A stretch of DNA of 64,000 bases from Microbulbifer harenosus (lineage in GTDB: Bacteria > Pseudomonadota > Gammaproteobacteria > Pseudomonadales > Cellvibrionaceae), in the NCBI RefSeq assembly GCF_005771435.1, contig NZ_VANI01000011.1, positions 209,730 to 273,729 on the forward strand. The letters run 5' to 3'. The translations under genes were made by a program, and so were the position numbers. The notes below the pieces were generated by a model. The model made no database searches and was not told the origin of the DNA. It was given only the letters and a program-made list of their open reading frames with translations. Shown piece after piece: positions 1 through 13,348 of this stretch (positions are counted from its first letter, which is position 1; the number at the start of each line of letters is the position of its first letter).

Positions 1-114
1 CTGATCATGGATATGGGTATTGGTGAGAGCCTGGAAGGTGGTCGCCGCGGCGCCATCATCGTACTCGTGCTTTCTGTTGTACTCATTCTGCTGGCGGGGG
101 TCCTGATATGGTAA
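1..114 (+). CDS. sdhC: Succinate dehydrogenase cytochrome b556 subunit, C-terminal part
   Basis: The window opens inside this gene; 37 codons and a TAA stop remain. The visible tail has a polar stretch (MDMGIGESLEGGRRG) followed by one hydrophobic helix (IIVLVLSVVLILLAGVLIW), as in the last transmembrane helix of SdhC, a heme b and quinone-binding anchor of complex II. Its last 7 bases overlap the start of sdhD, so the two anchors are probably translationally coupled. The identification rests mainly on position directly before sdhD-sdhA-sdhB and the helix; the N-terminal SdhC motifs are outside the window. Confidence 0.9.
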   Translation: MIMDMGIGESLEGGRRGAIIVLVLSVVLILLAGVLIW

Positions 115-476
115 AGGCAGTCACAGGTTTCGGTCGCAGTGGTCTCTACGACTGGTTCATTCAGCGCGTCAGTGCCGTGGTACTGGTGGCTTATACCCTC
201 TTTATAGTGGGTTTCATTTTTCTATCCAAAGATTTCGGCTACGCCAGCTGGTCCGCGCTGTTTGAGCAGCGCTGGGTGCGCGTATTCAGCCTGATCGCCC
301 TGATCTCCACAATCGCTCACGCCTGGATCGGTCTCTGGTCCGTGGTGACCGACTACCTCACCAACCGCATGATGGGTGGCAAAGCCACCGTGCTGCGTAT
401 TCTGGTGGAGGTGCTGTTGGGCGCTGTTGCCGTGTTCTATGCGGTGTGGGGCATTGAAATTCTGTGGGGTGTGTAA
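108..476 (+). CDS. sdhD: Succinate dehydrogenase hydrophobic anchor subunit
   Basis: A 122-residue inner-membrane protein that with SdhC anchors SdhAB and forms the ubiquinone and heme b site of complex II. Three hydrophobic helices are visible at about residues 16-38, 58-82 and 92-118. The N-terminal segment (GRSGLYDWFIQRVSAVVL) with its conserved Ser/Arg and the central 'AHAWIGLWSVVTDY' with heme-ligand-type His and quinone-site Asp/Tyr are typical of the family. The length matches the usual 115-125 residues. The ATG at 108 overlaps the sdhC stop, and sdhA begins 3 bases after the sdhD stop, so this is one tight operon. Confidence 0.96.
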   Translation: MVKAVTGFGRSGLYDWFIQRVSAVVLVAYTLFIVGFIFLSKDFGYASWSALFEQRWVRVFSLIALISTIAHAWIGLWSVVTDYLTNRMMGGKATVLRILVEVLLGAVAVFYAVWGIEILWGV

Positions 477-479
477 GAC

Positions 480-2252
480 ATGTCGAATATGCGAACAATT
501 ACCTTTGACGGTATCGTAGTTGGCGGCGGCGGCGCGGGTATGCGCGCAGCCCTGCAGATGGCCCAGTCCGGTTTCAAGACTGCGGTGATCACCAAAGTAT
601 TCCCGACCCGTTCGCACACGGTTTCCGCCCAGGGCGGTATCACCTGTGCGATCGCCAGTGACGATCCCAATGACGATTGGCGCTGGCACATGTACGACAC
701 CGTCAAGGGCTCCGACTACATCGGTGACCAGGACGCGATTGAGTACATGTGTTCCGTAGGCCCGGAAGCGGTGTTCGAGCTTGAGCACATGGGTCTGCCG
801 TTCTCCCGTACCAAAGAAGGGCGTATCTATCAGCGTCCGTTCGGCGGCCAGTCCAAGGACTACGGTCGCGGCGGTCAGGCAGCGCGCACCTGTGCGGCGG
901 CGGACCGTACCGGTCACGCCCTGCTGCACACCCTGTATCAGAACAACGTCAAGCACAACACCGTATTCCTGAACGAGTGGTTCGCGGTGGACCTGGTGAA
1001 AAACCAGGACGGCGTGGTTGTGGGTGTGATCGCCATTTGTATCGAAGACGGCGAAGTGGTCTTCATCAAGTCCAAGGCGACCGTATTCGCCACCGGCGGT
1101 GCCGGCCGTATCTTCGCGTCCACCACCAACGCGCACATCAATACCGGTGACGGCGTGGGTATGGCCCTGCGCGCGGGTGTACCGGTGCAGGACATTGAAA
1201 TGTGGCAGTTCCACCCCACCGGTATTGCCGGCGCCGGTGTGCTGGTCACCGAAGGTTGTCGCGGTGAAGGCGGCTACCTGATCAACAAGGACGGCGAGCG
1301 TTTTATGGAGCGCTACGCGCCCAACGCCAAAGACCTGGCGTCCCGCGACGTGGTTGCCCGTTCCATGGTGCTGGAAATCCTCGACGGCCGCGGTGCCGGC
1401 CCGAACGCCGACCACGTGTTCCTGAAACTGGATCACCTGGGCGAAGAGCTGCTGCACAGCCGCCTGCCGGGTATCTGTGAACTGGCCAAGACCTTTGCCC
1501 ATGTGGACCCGGTCAAGGAGCCGATCCCGGTTGTTCCCACCTGTCACTACATGATGGGCGGTATCCCGACCAATATTCACGGCCAGGCCCTGACCCAGGA
1601 TGTCTCCGGCAACGACCAGATCGTCGACGGTCTCTTTGCCTGTGGTGAGGTTGCGTGTGTTTCCGTACACGGTGCCAACCGTCTGGGCGGCAACTCGCTG
1701 CTCGACCTGGTGGTGTTCGGTCGCGCTTCCGGCCTGTTCATCGAGAAGGCCCTGCGTGAGGGCATCGAGGCCCGCGAAGCGAGCGATTCCGATATCGAAG
1801 CGGCGATGTCCCGCCTGAATCGTCTGGAAACCACCAACAACGGTGAGAAAGCCTCCGATCTGCGCACCGAGCTGCAGAACGTCATGCAGAACCACTTCGG
1901 TGTATTCCGTCGCGGCGACTACATGGCCGAAGGCGTGAAGAAACTGGAAAGCCTGCGCGAGCGTATCGCCAACGTGCGCCTGGACGACAAGTCCCGCGCG
2001 TTCAATACCGCGCGTATCGAAGCGCTGGAACTGCAAAACCTGCTGGAAGTGGCGGAAGCCACTGCGATCGCTGCGGAAGTCCGCACCGAGAGCCGCGGCG
2101 CCCACGCCCGCGAAGACTTCCAGGAGCGCGACGACGAAAACTGGCTGTGCCACTCCATGTTCTTCCCGGCGGAGAAACGTGTGGGTAAGCGCGCGGTCAA
2201 CTTTGCGCCCAACACCGTGCCCGCTTTCGAGCCGAAAGCGCGTACCTATTAA
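480..2252 (+). CDS. sdhA: Succinate dehydrogenase flavoprotein subunit
   Basis: A 590-residue flavoprotein that oxidises succinate to fumarate and passes electrons to SdhB. It has the N-terminal dinucleotide fold ([10 protein letters not shown], residues 15-24), the FAD-attachment motif '[10 protein letters not shown]' with His46 as the expected covalent flavin site, the substrate-site 'FHPTGI', and '[18 protein letters not shown]' near residue 400. The C-terminal fumarate-reductase helical domain is complete and ends in a Tyr-rich tail. Length is almost the same as the E. coli enzyme (588). It starts 3 bases after sdhD and ends 18 bases before sdhB. No internal stops or odd residues were seen. 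Confidence 0.99.
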   Translation: MSNMRTITFDGIVVGGGGAGMRAALQMAQSGFKTAVITKVFPTRSHTVSAQGGITCAIASDDPNDDWRWHMYDTVKGSDYIGDQDAIEYMCSVGPEAVFELEHMGLPFSRTKEGRIYQRPFGGQSKDYGRGGQAARTCAAADRTGHALLHTLYQNNVKHNTVFLNEWFAVDLVKNQDGVVVGVIAICIEDGEVVFIKSKATVFATGGAGRIFASTTNAHINTGDGVGMALRAGVPVQDIEMWQFHPTGIAGAGVLVTEGCRGEGGYLINKDGERFMERYAPNAKDLASRDVVARSMVLEILDGRGAGPNADHVFLKLDHLGEELLHSRLPGICELAKTFAHVDPVKEPIPVVPTCHYMMGGIPTNIHGQALTQDVSGNDQIVDGLFACGEVACVSVHGANRLGGNSLLDLVVFGRASGLFIEKALREGIEAREASDSDIEAAMSRLNRLETTNNGEKASDLRTELQNVMQNHFGVFRRGDYMAEGVKKLESLRERIANVRLDDKSRAFNTARIEALELQNLLEVAEATAIAAEVRTESRGAHAREDFQERDDENWLCHSMFFPAEKRVGKRAVNFAPNTVPAFEPKARTY

Positions 2253-2270
2253 TTCGGGAGCGGAAAGAAT

Positions 2271-2975
2271 ATGTTGAAAGTAAGCATCTACCGTTACAAC
2301 CCGGAAACCGATTCTGCGCCCTACATGCAGGATTACGAGCTGGATACCCAGGGCAAGGACCTGATGGTGCTGGACGTACTGGAGCTGTTGAAGGCCCAGG
2401 ACCCGTCACTGGCATTCCGTCGCTCTTGCCGTGAGGGCGTGTGTGGTTCCGACGGTATGAACATTTCCGGCAAGAACGGTCTTGCCTGTATCATGCCGAT
2501 CTCCCAGGCGGCCCCCAAGGGCAAGCTGGTACTGCGTCCGCTGCCCGGGCTGCCGGTCATTCGCGACCTGGTGGTGGACATGGAGCAGTTCTACACCCAG
2601 TACAAGAAGATTGAACCTTACCTGCAGAACAGCACACCGGCTCCGGCCATTGAGCGTCTGCAGTCGCCGGAAGAGCGTGAAAAGCTGGATGGCCTGTACG
2701 AGTGTATTCTCTGTGCCTGCTGTTCCACTGCGTGTCCGTCTTTCTGGTGGAACCCCGACAAATTCATCGGTCCCGCGGGCCTGTTGCAGGCTTACCGCTT
2801 CCTGGCGGACAGCCGCGATACCGCCACCGATGAACGCCTCGGCAAACTGGATGACCCCTTCAGCGTATTCCGCTGCCACGGCATCCAGAATTGTGTGAAT
2901 GTGTGCCCGAAGGGTTTGAATCCCACCCGGGCCATTGGCCATATCCGCAATATGCTGATAACCCGCGCCGTATAG
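2271..2975 (+). CDS. sdhB: Succinate dehydrogenase iron-sulfur subunit
   Basis: A 234-residue electron-transfer subunit of complex II. Three cluster motifs are visible in order: the plant-type [2Fe-2S] set 'CREGVCGSDGMNISG' plus a later Cys, the [4Fe-4S] set 'CILCACCSTACP', and the [3Fe-4S] set 'CHGIQNCVNVCPKGLNP'. Together they form the wire from SdhA flavin to quinone. The upstream 'GGGAGCGGAAAG' supplies a ribosome-binding site for the ATG at 2271. It is the last gene before a 172-base gap that contains a strong hairpin ahead of sucA. Confidence 0.99.
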   Translation: MLKVSIYRYNPETDSAPYMQDYELDTQGKDLMVLDVLELLKAQDPSLAFRRSCREGVCGSDGMNISGKNGLACIMPISQAAPKGKLVLRPLPGLPVIRDLVVDMEQFYTQYKKIEPYLQNSTPAPAIERLQSPEEREKLDGLYECILCACCSTACPSFWWNPDKFIGPAGLLQAYRFLADSRDTATDERLGKLDDPFSVFRCHGIQNCVNVCPKGLNPTRAIGHIRNMLITRAV

Positions 2976-3044
2976 CGTGGGTTACCCCACCAAAAATAAT
3001 CACAATTAGGCCGACAGCAGCGCAGGTGTCAGGCCTATACGAAG

Positions 3045-3077
3045 AAGGGGAGGTGTCTTATCAGCACCTCCCCTTTT
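3045..3077 (+). terminator. Hairpin with T-tract between sdhB and sucA
   Basis: A perfect 9-bp stem GGGGAGGTG / CACCTCCCC with a 9-base loop, extended by AA on the left and TTTT on the right (an A-T extension of the stem that also serves as U-tract). This is the shape of a rho-independent terminator or attenuator. Because sucA follows on the same strand only 70 bases later, partial termination would lower suc expression relative to sdh. Confidence 0.8.
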
Positions 3078-3147
3078 GTGAGTGAAAAGACAGGAAAGAG
3101 CGGCGCGGAATTTAAAGGGTGCGCGTCGTCAATTGAGGTAGGCATTA

Positions 3148-5973
<2,826 letters not shown>

Positions 5974-6059
5974 GGCAGCAGTACAACGAAGAGCATGGGG
6001 CCGCGAAAAATGAAAAAGGTTTTTCCGGCGCCCAACAGAAATCTCAGGAAACAGGACCA

Positions 6060-7262
6060 ATGACCATCGAGATTAAAGCGCCAACTTTCCCCGAATCCGT
6101 TCAGGACGGCACCGTTGCCACCTGGCACAAACAGGCAGGGGAAGCCGTGTCCCGCGATGAACTGATCGTGGATATTGAAACCGACAAAGTGGTGCTGGAA
6201 GTTGTTGCGCCGGCAGACGGCGTCCTCAGTGAAATCATCAAGGGCGAGGGTGAGACCATCCTCTCCAACGAAGTGATCGCCATTCTGACTGAAGGTGCCG
6301 CCGGCAGCACTGCTGCTCCGGCTCCGGCTGCGGAAGAAAAAGCCGCTGCGCCGGCACCGGCTGCTGCCGGCAGCGACAAGATCGCCATGCCGTCCGCTAA
6401 GAAAATGGCGGCCGAAAAAGGCGTGGACCTCGCTTCTGTCGAAGGCAGTGGCAAAGGCGGTCGCGTGCTGAAAGAAGATGTGATGAAAGCGGGCTCCGCG
6501 CCGGCAGCGGCTGCTGCACCGGCTGCGGCTGCTGCGCAGGTAGCGGTCGCCCCGGGCGAACGCGTCGAGAAGCGCGTGCCGATGACCCGTATGCGCAAGC
6601 GCATCGCCGAGCGTCTGCTGGACGCGTCCCAGTCCACCGCCATGCTCACTACATTCAACGAAGTGAACATGAAGCCGATCATGGATCTGCGCGCGAACTA
6701 CAAGGACCTGTTCGAGAAGACCCACAATGGCACCCGTCTGGGTTTCATGGGCTTCTTCGTAAAAGCGGCGGTGGAAGCGCTGAAGCGTTACTCCGCGGTG
6801 AACGCGTCCATCGACGGTGACGACATTGTTTACCACGGCTACCAGGACATCGGTGTAGCGGTTTCCTCGCCGAAAGGTCTTGTGGTGCCGATCCTGCGCG
6901 GCGCGGAGAACATGGGCCTGGCGGACATCGAAAACAACATCCGCGATATGGGCCTGCGCGCCCGCGACGGCAAACTGTCCATCGAAGAGATGACCGGCGG
7001 CACCTTCACCATCACCAACGGTGGTGTGTTCGGTTCCCTGCTGTCCACCCCGATCCTGAACCCGCCGCAAACCGCCATTCTGGGTATGCACAAGATCCAG
7101 GATCGCCCGATGGCAGTGAACGGCAAGGTGGAAATCCTGCCGATGATGTACCTGGCGCTGTCTTACGACCACCGCCTGATCGACGGCAAGGAAGCGGTTG
7201 GCTTCCTGGTAGCGATCAAGGAAATGATCGAAGACCCGGCGCGCATCCTGCTGGAAGTGTAA
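6060..7262 (+). CDS. sucB: Dihydrolipoyllysine succinyltransferase (E2)
   Basis: A 400-residue core protein of the 2-oxoglutarate dehydrogenase complex. An N-terminal lipoyl domain carries '[11 protein letters not shown]' with Lys43 as the lipoylated residue. An Ala/Pro linker follows (about 80-105), then the E1/E3-binding domain ([20 protein letters not shown]), a second Ala-rich linker, and a catalytic acyltransferase domain ending with '[16 protein letters not shown]', whose His and Asp are catalytic. The start follows an 'AGGAAACAGGACCA' ribosome site. Only one lipoyl domain is present, as expected for SucB rather than AceF. Confidence 0.99.
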   Translation: MTIEIKAPTFPESVQDGTVATWHKQAGEAVSRDELIVDIETDKVVLEVVAPADGVLSEIIKGEGETILSNEVIAILTEGAAGSTAAPAPAAEEKAAAPAPAAAGSDKIAMPSAKKMAAEKGVDLASVEGSGKGGRVLKEDVMKAGSAPAAAAAPAAAAAQVAVAPGERVEKRVPMTRMRKRIAERLLDASQSTAMLTTFNEVNMKPIMDLRANYKDLFEKTHNGTRLGFMGFFVKAAVEALKRYSAVNASIDGDDIVYHGYQDIGVAVSSPKGLVVPILRGAENMGLADIENNIRDMGLRARDGKLSIEEMTGGTFTITNGGVFGSLLSTPILNPPQTAILGMHKIQDRPMAVNGKVEILPMMYLALSYDHRLIDGKEAVGFLVAIKEMIEDPARILLEV

Positions 7263-7296
7263 TTCCTGCAATTTGAATTAGATGGAGCTGTGGCGG

Positions 7297-7434
7297 CTCT
7301 GCTGCCGCTGGTCTTTTCCGGGACACGCCGTGAATACATCCCTGTAGGCTCTTCCGCGAGTGATCCGGCCGCTTCAACGCGGCGCCTACGGCCCATCTCG
7401 CGGAAGGTCCCGGAAAAGACCAGCGGCACCAGAG
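7297..7434. repeat. 138-bp palindromic intergenic element between sucB and lpd
   Basis: Outer inverted arms at 7297-7324 and 7407-7434 are 28 bases each and pair at 27 of 28 positions; both contain GCCGCTGGTCTTTTCCGGGA or its complement. Inner arms at 7351-7360 and 7397-7406 (CTTCCGCGAG / CTCGCGGAAG) pair perfectly and abut the right outer arm. Smaller inverted pairs lie inside: GCCGC / GCGGC at 7368-7372 and 7379-7383, and GTAGGC / GCCTAC at 7344-7349 and 7384-7389. It fills most of the 325-base sucB-lpd gap and has no convincing gene. The form suggests a MITE-like or REP/BIME-like repeat that would fold into a long branched hairpin in the operon mRNA. Confidence 0.85.
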
Positions 7435-7563
7435 CCTTCGCATCGAAGCACTGTTGCTTTGAAAGAATTAAGCCTGCAATCACAGGCATCAGCGGCAAGA
7501 AGACCGCCTCAGGGAAAGCCGGGCAGATCCCCGGCGATGTGGATATGAATCCGCATTCGTTGA

Positions 7564-9027
<1,464 letters not shown>

Positions 9028-9045
9028 TCAACGCGACTCGCATGT

Positions 9046-9082
9046 CGGGGTGGATACAGAAATATCCGCCCCGGTTTCATTT
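9046..9082 (+). terminator. Hairpin with T-rich tail between lpd and sucC
   Basis: Arms CGGGGTGGATA (9046-9056) and TATCCGCCCCG (9063-9073) pair over 11 positions with one G-T wobble around a 6-base loop. The tail GTTTCATTT is T-rich. It lies 19 bases after the lpd stop. As sucCD continue on the same strand, this is probably an attenuator or mRNA-end stabiliser rather than an absolute terminator. Confidence 0.7.
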
Positions 9083-9182
9083 CAGAGCCCGGATTTGTAA
9101 TGAAGCACTTCGGGGCTTTGTCTAAAGGTGCAGAGCAATCTGCAATTGGTAAACACATTTCAAATGTGAATTGGTATTGACT

Positions 9183-10349
9183 ATGAACTTGCATGAGTAT
9201 CAGGGCAAACAACTGTTTGCAGCATACGGATTGCCGGTTTCCAAAGGCATTGCAGCGGAAACCCCGGCAGCGGCAGCAGCGGCAGCAGACGAAATCGGCG
9301 GAAACAAGTGGGTTGTAAAGGCCCAGGTACACGCCGGCGGCCGCGGTAAAGCGGGCGGCGTGAAGCTGGTGGACTCCAAGGCAGAAATCGAAGAATTTGC
9401 CAAGAAGTGGCTGGGCAACAACCTGGTAACTTATCAGACAGACGAAAAAGGTCAGCCGGTTTCCCGCATCTTGGTAGAAAGCTGCACCGACATTGAACAG
9501 GAACTGTACCTGGGCGCGGTGGTAGACCGCTCTACCCGTCGCATCGTTTTCATGGCCTCCACCGAAGGCGGTGTTGAGATCGAGAAAGTTGCGGAAGAGA
9601 CTCCGGAAAAAATCCTGAAAGCCATCATCGACCCGCTGGTAGGCGCTCAGCCTTACCAGGCGCGTGAACTGGCGTTCAAACTGGGCCTCGAAGGCGACCA
9701 GATCAAGCAGTTCACCAAGATCTTCCTGGGCCTCGCCAAGATGTTCAAAGAGAAAGATCTGGCCCTGCTGGAAATCAACCCGCTGGTCATCACTCCAGAG
9801 AAGAACCTGCACTGTCTGGATGCCAAGATCGTGATCGACAGCAATGCGCTGTACCGCCACCCGGATCTGCGTGAAATGCACGACCCGTCTCAGGAAGACG
9901 CCCGTGAAGCACACGCTGCCAAGTGGGACCTGAACTATGTAGCGCTGGATGGCAACATCGGCTGCATGGTGAACGGTGCTGGTCTGGCCATGGGTACCAT
10001 GGACATCGTGAACCTGCACGGCGGCAAGCCGGCCAACTTCCTGGACGTTGGCGGCGGCGCGACCAAAGAGCGCGTAATCGAAGCGTTCAAAATCATTCTG
10101 TCTGACGAAAATGTGAAGGCAGTTCTGATCAACATCTTCGGCGGTATCGTGCGCTGCGACATGATCGCAGAAGGCGTGATCGGCGCAGTGAAAGAAGTCG
10201 GCGTTAAAATCCCGGTTGTTGTGCGCCTTGAAGGTAATAACGCCGACCTGGGTGCCAAGGTACTGAGCGAAAGCGGCCTGAACATCATCGCAGCGACCAG
10301 CCTGACCGATGCTGCAGAGCAGGTAGTAAAAGCCGCGGAGGGTAAATAA
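9183..10349 (+). CDS. sucC: Succinyl-CoA synthetase beta subunit (ADP-forming)
   Basis: A 388-residue ATP-grasp subunit that with SucD converts succinyl-CoA, ADP and phosphate to succinate, CoA and ATP. It starts with the family signature '[19 protein letters not shown]' at the ATG at 9183; the in-frame TTG at 9171 would add four unusual residues. The nucleotide site '[16 protein letters not shown]', 'LEINPLVIT' and the C-terminal '[19 protein letters not shown]' are all present. Length equals the E. coli protein (388). The stop is 2 bases before sucD. Confidence 0.99.
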   Translation: MNLHEYQGKQLFAAYGLPVSKGIAAETPAAAAAAADEIGGNKWVVKAQVHAGGRGKAGGVKLVDSKAEIEEFAKKWLGNNLVTYQTDEKGQPVSRILVESCTDIEQELYLGAVVDRSTRRIVFMASTEGGVEIEKVAEETPEKILKAIIDPLVGAQPYQARELAFKLGLEGDQIKQFTKIFLGLAKMFKEKDLALLEINPLVITPEKNLHCLDAKIVIDSNALYRHPDLREMHDPSQEDAREAHAAKWDLNYVALDGNIGCMVNGAGLAMGTMDIVNLHGGKPANFLDVGGGATKERVIEAFKIILSDENVKAVLINIFGGIVRCDMIAEGVIGAVKEVGVKIPVVVRLEGNNADLGAKVLSESGLNIIAATSLTDAAEQVVKAAEGK

Positions 10350-10351
10350 TC

Positions 10352-11224
10352 ATGTCCGTATTGATTAACAAAGACACCAAAGTAATCTGCCAGGGCTTCA
10401 CCGGCTCCCAGGGTACTTTCCACTCTGAGCAAGCGATTGCTTACGGCACCAAAATGGTTGGTGGTGTAACGCCGGGTAAAGGCGGCCAGACTCACCTGGG
10501 CCTGCCGGTATTCGACACCGTGAAAGAAGCGGTGGAAGCCACCGGTGCAGAAGCGTCCGTAATCTACGTTCCGGCGCCTTTCTGTAAAGACTCCATCCTG
10601 GAAGCCGCCAACGGCGGCATCAAGCTGATCGTGTGCATCACCGAAGGCATTCCCACCATGGATATGCTGGACGCGAAAGTGAAGTGCGACGAGCTGGGCG
10701 TACGCCTGATCGGCCCGAACTGCCCGGGCGTGATCACTCCCGGTGAGTGCAAAATCGGCATCATGCCGGGTCACATCCACAAGCCGGGCAAAGTGGGCAT
10801 CGTTTCCCGCTCCGGCACCCTGACCTATGAAGCGGTCAAGCAGACCACCGACTACGGCTTCGGCCAGTCCACCTGCGTGGGCATCGGTGGCGACCCCATC
10901 CCGGGCTCCAACTTCATCGACATTCTGGAAATGTTCCAGAACGACCCGCAGACCGAAGCGATCGTAATGATCGGTGAGATCGGCGGTTCTGCGGAAGAAG
11001 AAGCGGCTGCTTACATCAAGGCAAACGTCACCAAGCCGGTGGTTTCCTACATCGCAGGTGTTACCGCTCCTCCCGGAAAGCGCATGGGCCACGCTGGTGC
11101 GATCATCTCCGGTGGTAAAGGCACTGCCGACGAGAAATTTGCTGCTCTGGAAGATGCCGGCGTTAAAACCGTGCGCTCCCTGGCACAGATCGGCGACGCA
11201 CTGAAGGAAGTAACCGGCTGGTAA
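10352..11224 (+). CDS. sucD: Succinyl-CoA synthetase alpha subunit
   Basis: A 290-residue partner of SucC. The N-terminal CoA-binding fold has '[15 protein letters not shown]' and '[16 protein letters not shown]'. The phosphohistidine is His247 in '[20 protein letters not shown]', matching His246 of E. coli. Length is the family norm. It is the last gene of the sdh-suc cluster and is followed 24 bases later by a typical terminator. Confidence 0.99.
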   Translation: MSVLINKDTKVICQGFTGSQGTFHSEQAIAYGTKMVGGVTPGKGGQTHLGLPVFDTVKEAVEATGAEASVIYVPAPFCKDSILEAANGGIKLIVCITEGIPTMDMLDAKVKCDELGVRLIGPNCPGVITPGECKIGIMPGHIHKPGKVGIVSRSGTLTYEAVKQTTDYGFGQSTCVGIGGDPIPGSNFIDILEMFQNDPQTEAIVMIGEIGGSAEEEAAAYIKANVTKPVVSYIAGVTAPPGKRMGHAGAIISGGKGTADEKFAALEDAGVKTVRSLAQIGDALKEVTGW

Positions 11225-11248
11225 TTTCCCGCTGCGTGTTTGCTTTCG

Positions 11249-11279
11249 AAAACGGGTCTCATTGAGGCCCGTTTTTTTT
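11249..11279 (+). terminator. Rho-independent terminator of the sdh-suc operon
   Basis: The stem AACGGGTC / GGCCCGTT (8 pairs including one G-T) encloses a short loop and is followed by an uninterrupted run of eight T. It lies just after sucD and ends the cluster. Confidence 0.92.
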
Positions 11280-11433
11280 CGCCTGAATTTTGGCCCGGGA
11301 ATGAAAGAGACCGATGCTCGAGCGTTCCATTTCGTGCCAGTTTTCCCGCGGATTTCTGACTGCGCACTTTCCCGAACCCCATTTTAGTGGCACTTTTGAC
11401 CCATGGATTCAGGTCTCACCATTGGAGGCGAGC

Positions 11434-11970
11434 TTGTTGTTTCGATGGTTTTTTTTATTGGTTGGTATTTCATCTATCTGGAACTGTAGTGCAGATTCCG
11501 GTGCGGCAATGGTTTCGGTCAAGGAAAAGGAAATGTTCGGAAAAGTAAAGGAAGAAACGTATGTGATTGCGTCTCCATTGAGCGGAGTGCTGTTGCGGGA
11601 TGGCAAGCCGATGCCGAATGCGCGTCTTTTGCGGCGGTTAACATGGAATGGCAATGAAGAGGGGGTTGTACAGGAGTTCAGAACCGACGAGGAAGGACGC
11701 TTTGAATTGCCAGTGCACGAAGAGGGCTTGAGTTTGAATTTCCTAACGCAGTTTGTGGCTAAGTCCACAGTTTATGTGGCGAGCGAAGCAGATGAAAACA
11801 TGATCTGGTATAGCAGCAAATTAACCCCCGAATTGAATTCCGAGATTGAAAATCCTGTTGTGGGATTAACTTGTGATATGGCTGATGATGAGGTCATTGT
11901 TCACGGTAGAGAGTCCAGTGTGCCTAACATTATGACGCGCTGTCGTTGGAGCTCAATGAAGAAGGCGTAG
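11434..11970 (+). CDS. DUF6795-like exported or membrane-anchored protein
   Basis: A protein of about 178 residues. A hydrophobic N-terminus (FRWFFLLVGISSIWNC) suggests a signal peptide or anchor; the Cys at about 18 is not in a good lipobox. The core 'YVIASPLSGVLLRDGKPM' ... 'TDEEGRFELPV' resembles the DUF6795/carboxypeptidase-regulatory beta sandwich; this is recognition by pattern, not by search. The TTG at 11434 is chosen because GGAGG ends 5 bases before it; TTG 11437 is an alternative and ATG 11512 would lose the hydrophobic part. Base composition is clearly more A+T-rich than the TCA genes. It lies 41 bases before a lipase gene, so it may be a partner or immunity-type protein for it (inference). 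Confidence 0.65.
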   Translation: MLFRWFFLLVGISSIWNCSADSGAAMVSVKEKEMFGKVKEETYVIASPLSGVLLRDGKPMPNARLLRRLTWNGNEEGVVQEFRTDEEGRFELPVHEEGLSLNFLTQFVAKSTVYVASEADENMIWYSSKLTPELNSEIENPVVGLTCDMADDEVIVHGRESSVPNIMTRCRWSSMKKA

Positions 11971-12011
11971 TCGGAAATAAACAGATATTACTTAAAAACA
12001 AGGGTGATTAA

Positions 12012-13166
12012 ATGGAAGTTTCGCCAATTCTCTCGGCTGATCTCGCGGAAGGGGTTTACTCGGTCAATAAAAATGATCCAGTTGCATTGAAGATTTTCTT
12101 GTCTGCTTCAGCATTTTCTCAAAAGGTCAAACCCAGTGTCCTCACTGCGTCGGTAGGTGGTCGGTTACTTCGGGCTGCCAAAGATGGATTCGGGGTATGC
12201 GCACAAGGTGGAGGCGATTACCAGGGGCACGTATTTCTCGTATTTCGTGGAACTACCGAAGCCAATAATAAGGCTGATTTTGTAACCGACGCACGCATCG
12301 GCATTACAATCTCCAAAACGGGCCTGCCGGTCCATATTGGTTTTAATCACACCTTCAACAGCATGCTCCCGGATATCCGTGATTTTTTGGCAAAGGCGGA
12401 TATCACCGGGCCCGTACATTGTATCGGACACAGCTTGGGCGGCGCGGTGGCGTCACTGGCGGCGGATTGGGTATCGAGAAATACATCGCACCCGGTACGC
12501 CTGTATACCTTTGGGGCACCGCGCGTCGGCACAGACTGGTTTGTGAACCGAACGACGGTCTCCATCGGGCGGGAGAATATGTACCGCGTATACCACAAGA
12601 CCGATCCGGTTCCGATGGTTGCGATGTATCCCTTTATGCAGGCTCCCTACGGCTCGCCTGGCTACTTTATTCATTCTTCAGAACTCGCGCTCACGGGCGC
12701 CGCTCACAAGATGGGTAAATATATCGCCTCGTTAAAAAGCAAATCCTGGGAGCAGGTGGCGGATGTGCCGGATCAGCCATATCTCTTTGATTCTGCAGTG
12801 GAGGACTGGCTCAAATCCAGAAATTGGGCCAGCGCCGATAGCCCTGTTTTCTGGCAATGGGCGGAGGCGGCGCTGCGCTACGTATTAAAAAAGGTCATCG
12901 TGGTTGTCGCCTATTCATTACAGACAACCTTTGTGGGCGTGCTAACGGTCGCAGACAAACTCGCCATTATCCTGGAAAAAGGACTGCATCTCGCCGAGCA
13001 CATCAGTCTCTGGGTGGAATTGCTGATCCGTAAACTGCTGCACGCACTCGGAATGAAAGTGGAAGCCAGCAAGGAGGCAATCACGCGCTCGCTGATAAGA
13101 ATAGTGCTGGTCCAACTAATGGAAAAAGCGAATCGCCAGGCCCGCAACGCGCTGAGGAATCTGTGA
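12012..13166 (+). CDS. Class 3 (alpha/beta hydrolase) lipase family protein
   Basis: A 384-residue protein with the lipase elbow 'CIGHSLGGAVASLAADW' (GHSLGG at 139-144, nucleophile Ser141), the preceding oxyanion-type 'HVFLVFRGTTEA', and 'LYTFGAPRVGTDWFV' plus 'VYHKTDPVPMV', which carries the expected catalytic Asp. A His near 'GYFIHSSELALTG' is a plausible third triad member. There is no signal peptide. After about residue 280 a long region of hydrophobic or amphipathic helices (VLKKVIVVVAYSLQTTFVGV onward) replaces the usual end, which suggests membrane association. The upstream DUF6795-like gene and the downstream overlapping small gene form one cassette. The substrate is unknown; an orphan secreted-effector phospholipase is possible but unproven. 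Confidence 0.85.
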   Translation: MEVSPILSADLAEGVYSVNKNDPVALKIFLSASAFSQKVKPSVLTASVGGRLLRAAKDGFGVCAQGGGDYQGHVFLVFRGTTEANNKADFVTDARIGITISKTGLPVHIGFNHTFNSMLPDIRDFLAKADITGPVHCIGHSLGGAVASLAADWVSRNTSHPVRLYTFGAPRVGTDWFVNRTTVSIGRENMYRVYHKTDPVPMVAMYPFMQAPYGSPGYFIHSSELALTGAAHKMGKYIASLKSKSWEQVADVPDQPYLFDSAVEDWLKSRNWASADSPVFWQWAEAALRYVLKKVIVVVAYSLQTTFVGVLTVADKLAIILEKGLHLAEHISLWVELLIRKLLHALGMKVEASKEAITRSLIRIVLVQLMEKANRQARNALRNL

Positions 13167-13348
13167 GTTTTCTTATTTTGCTGGGGAAGCTGCTGGCTTC
13201 CTTCCTATTAGTAATGGCCGTACTGGTCGGTGCCCTGATGGCCAACCCGCGCTGGCACAGTGGAAATTACCGGCCGGCTGCGGGTTTTGCCTCGGGGTTT
13301 ATCTTTTTTATTGGTGGTCTGTCAGGGCTCTATTACCTGTGGGTTTAG
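13163..13348 (+). CDS. Small hydrophobic membrane protein
   Basis: A 61-residue protein with two predicted helices, about residues 4-26 and 42-60, and a short basic or polar loop (NPRWHSGNYRPAAG). The GTG start at 13163 overlaps the lipase TGA by 4 bases, a typical coupled junction. I do not recognise the family. The 3' end overlaps the convergent DGPF gene by 41 bases. Its coupling to the lipase suggests a role with it. Confidence 0.6.
   Translation: MSFLILLGKLLASFLLVMAVLVGALMANPRWHSGNYRPAAGFASGFIFFIGGLSGLYYLWV

Noticed and set aside
222..2153. Long open frame of 643 codons antisense to sdhA
   Set aside because: It mirrors the sdhA codon pattern; the protein has a His/Val/Gly-rich composition with no family signal and overlaps certain genes completely.
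6300..6545. Repetitive GCG/GCC sequence in sucB
   Set aside because: It encodes the Ala/Pro-rich swinging linkers normal in E2 proteins, not a separate repeat element.
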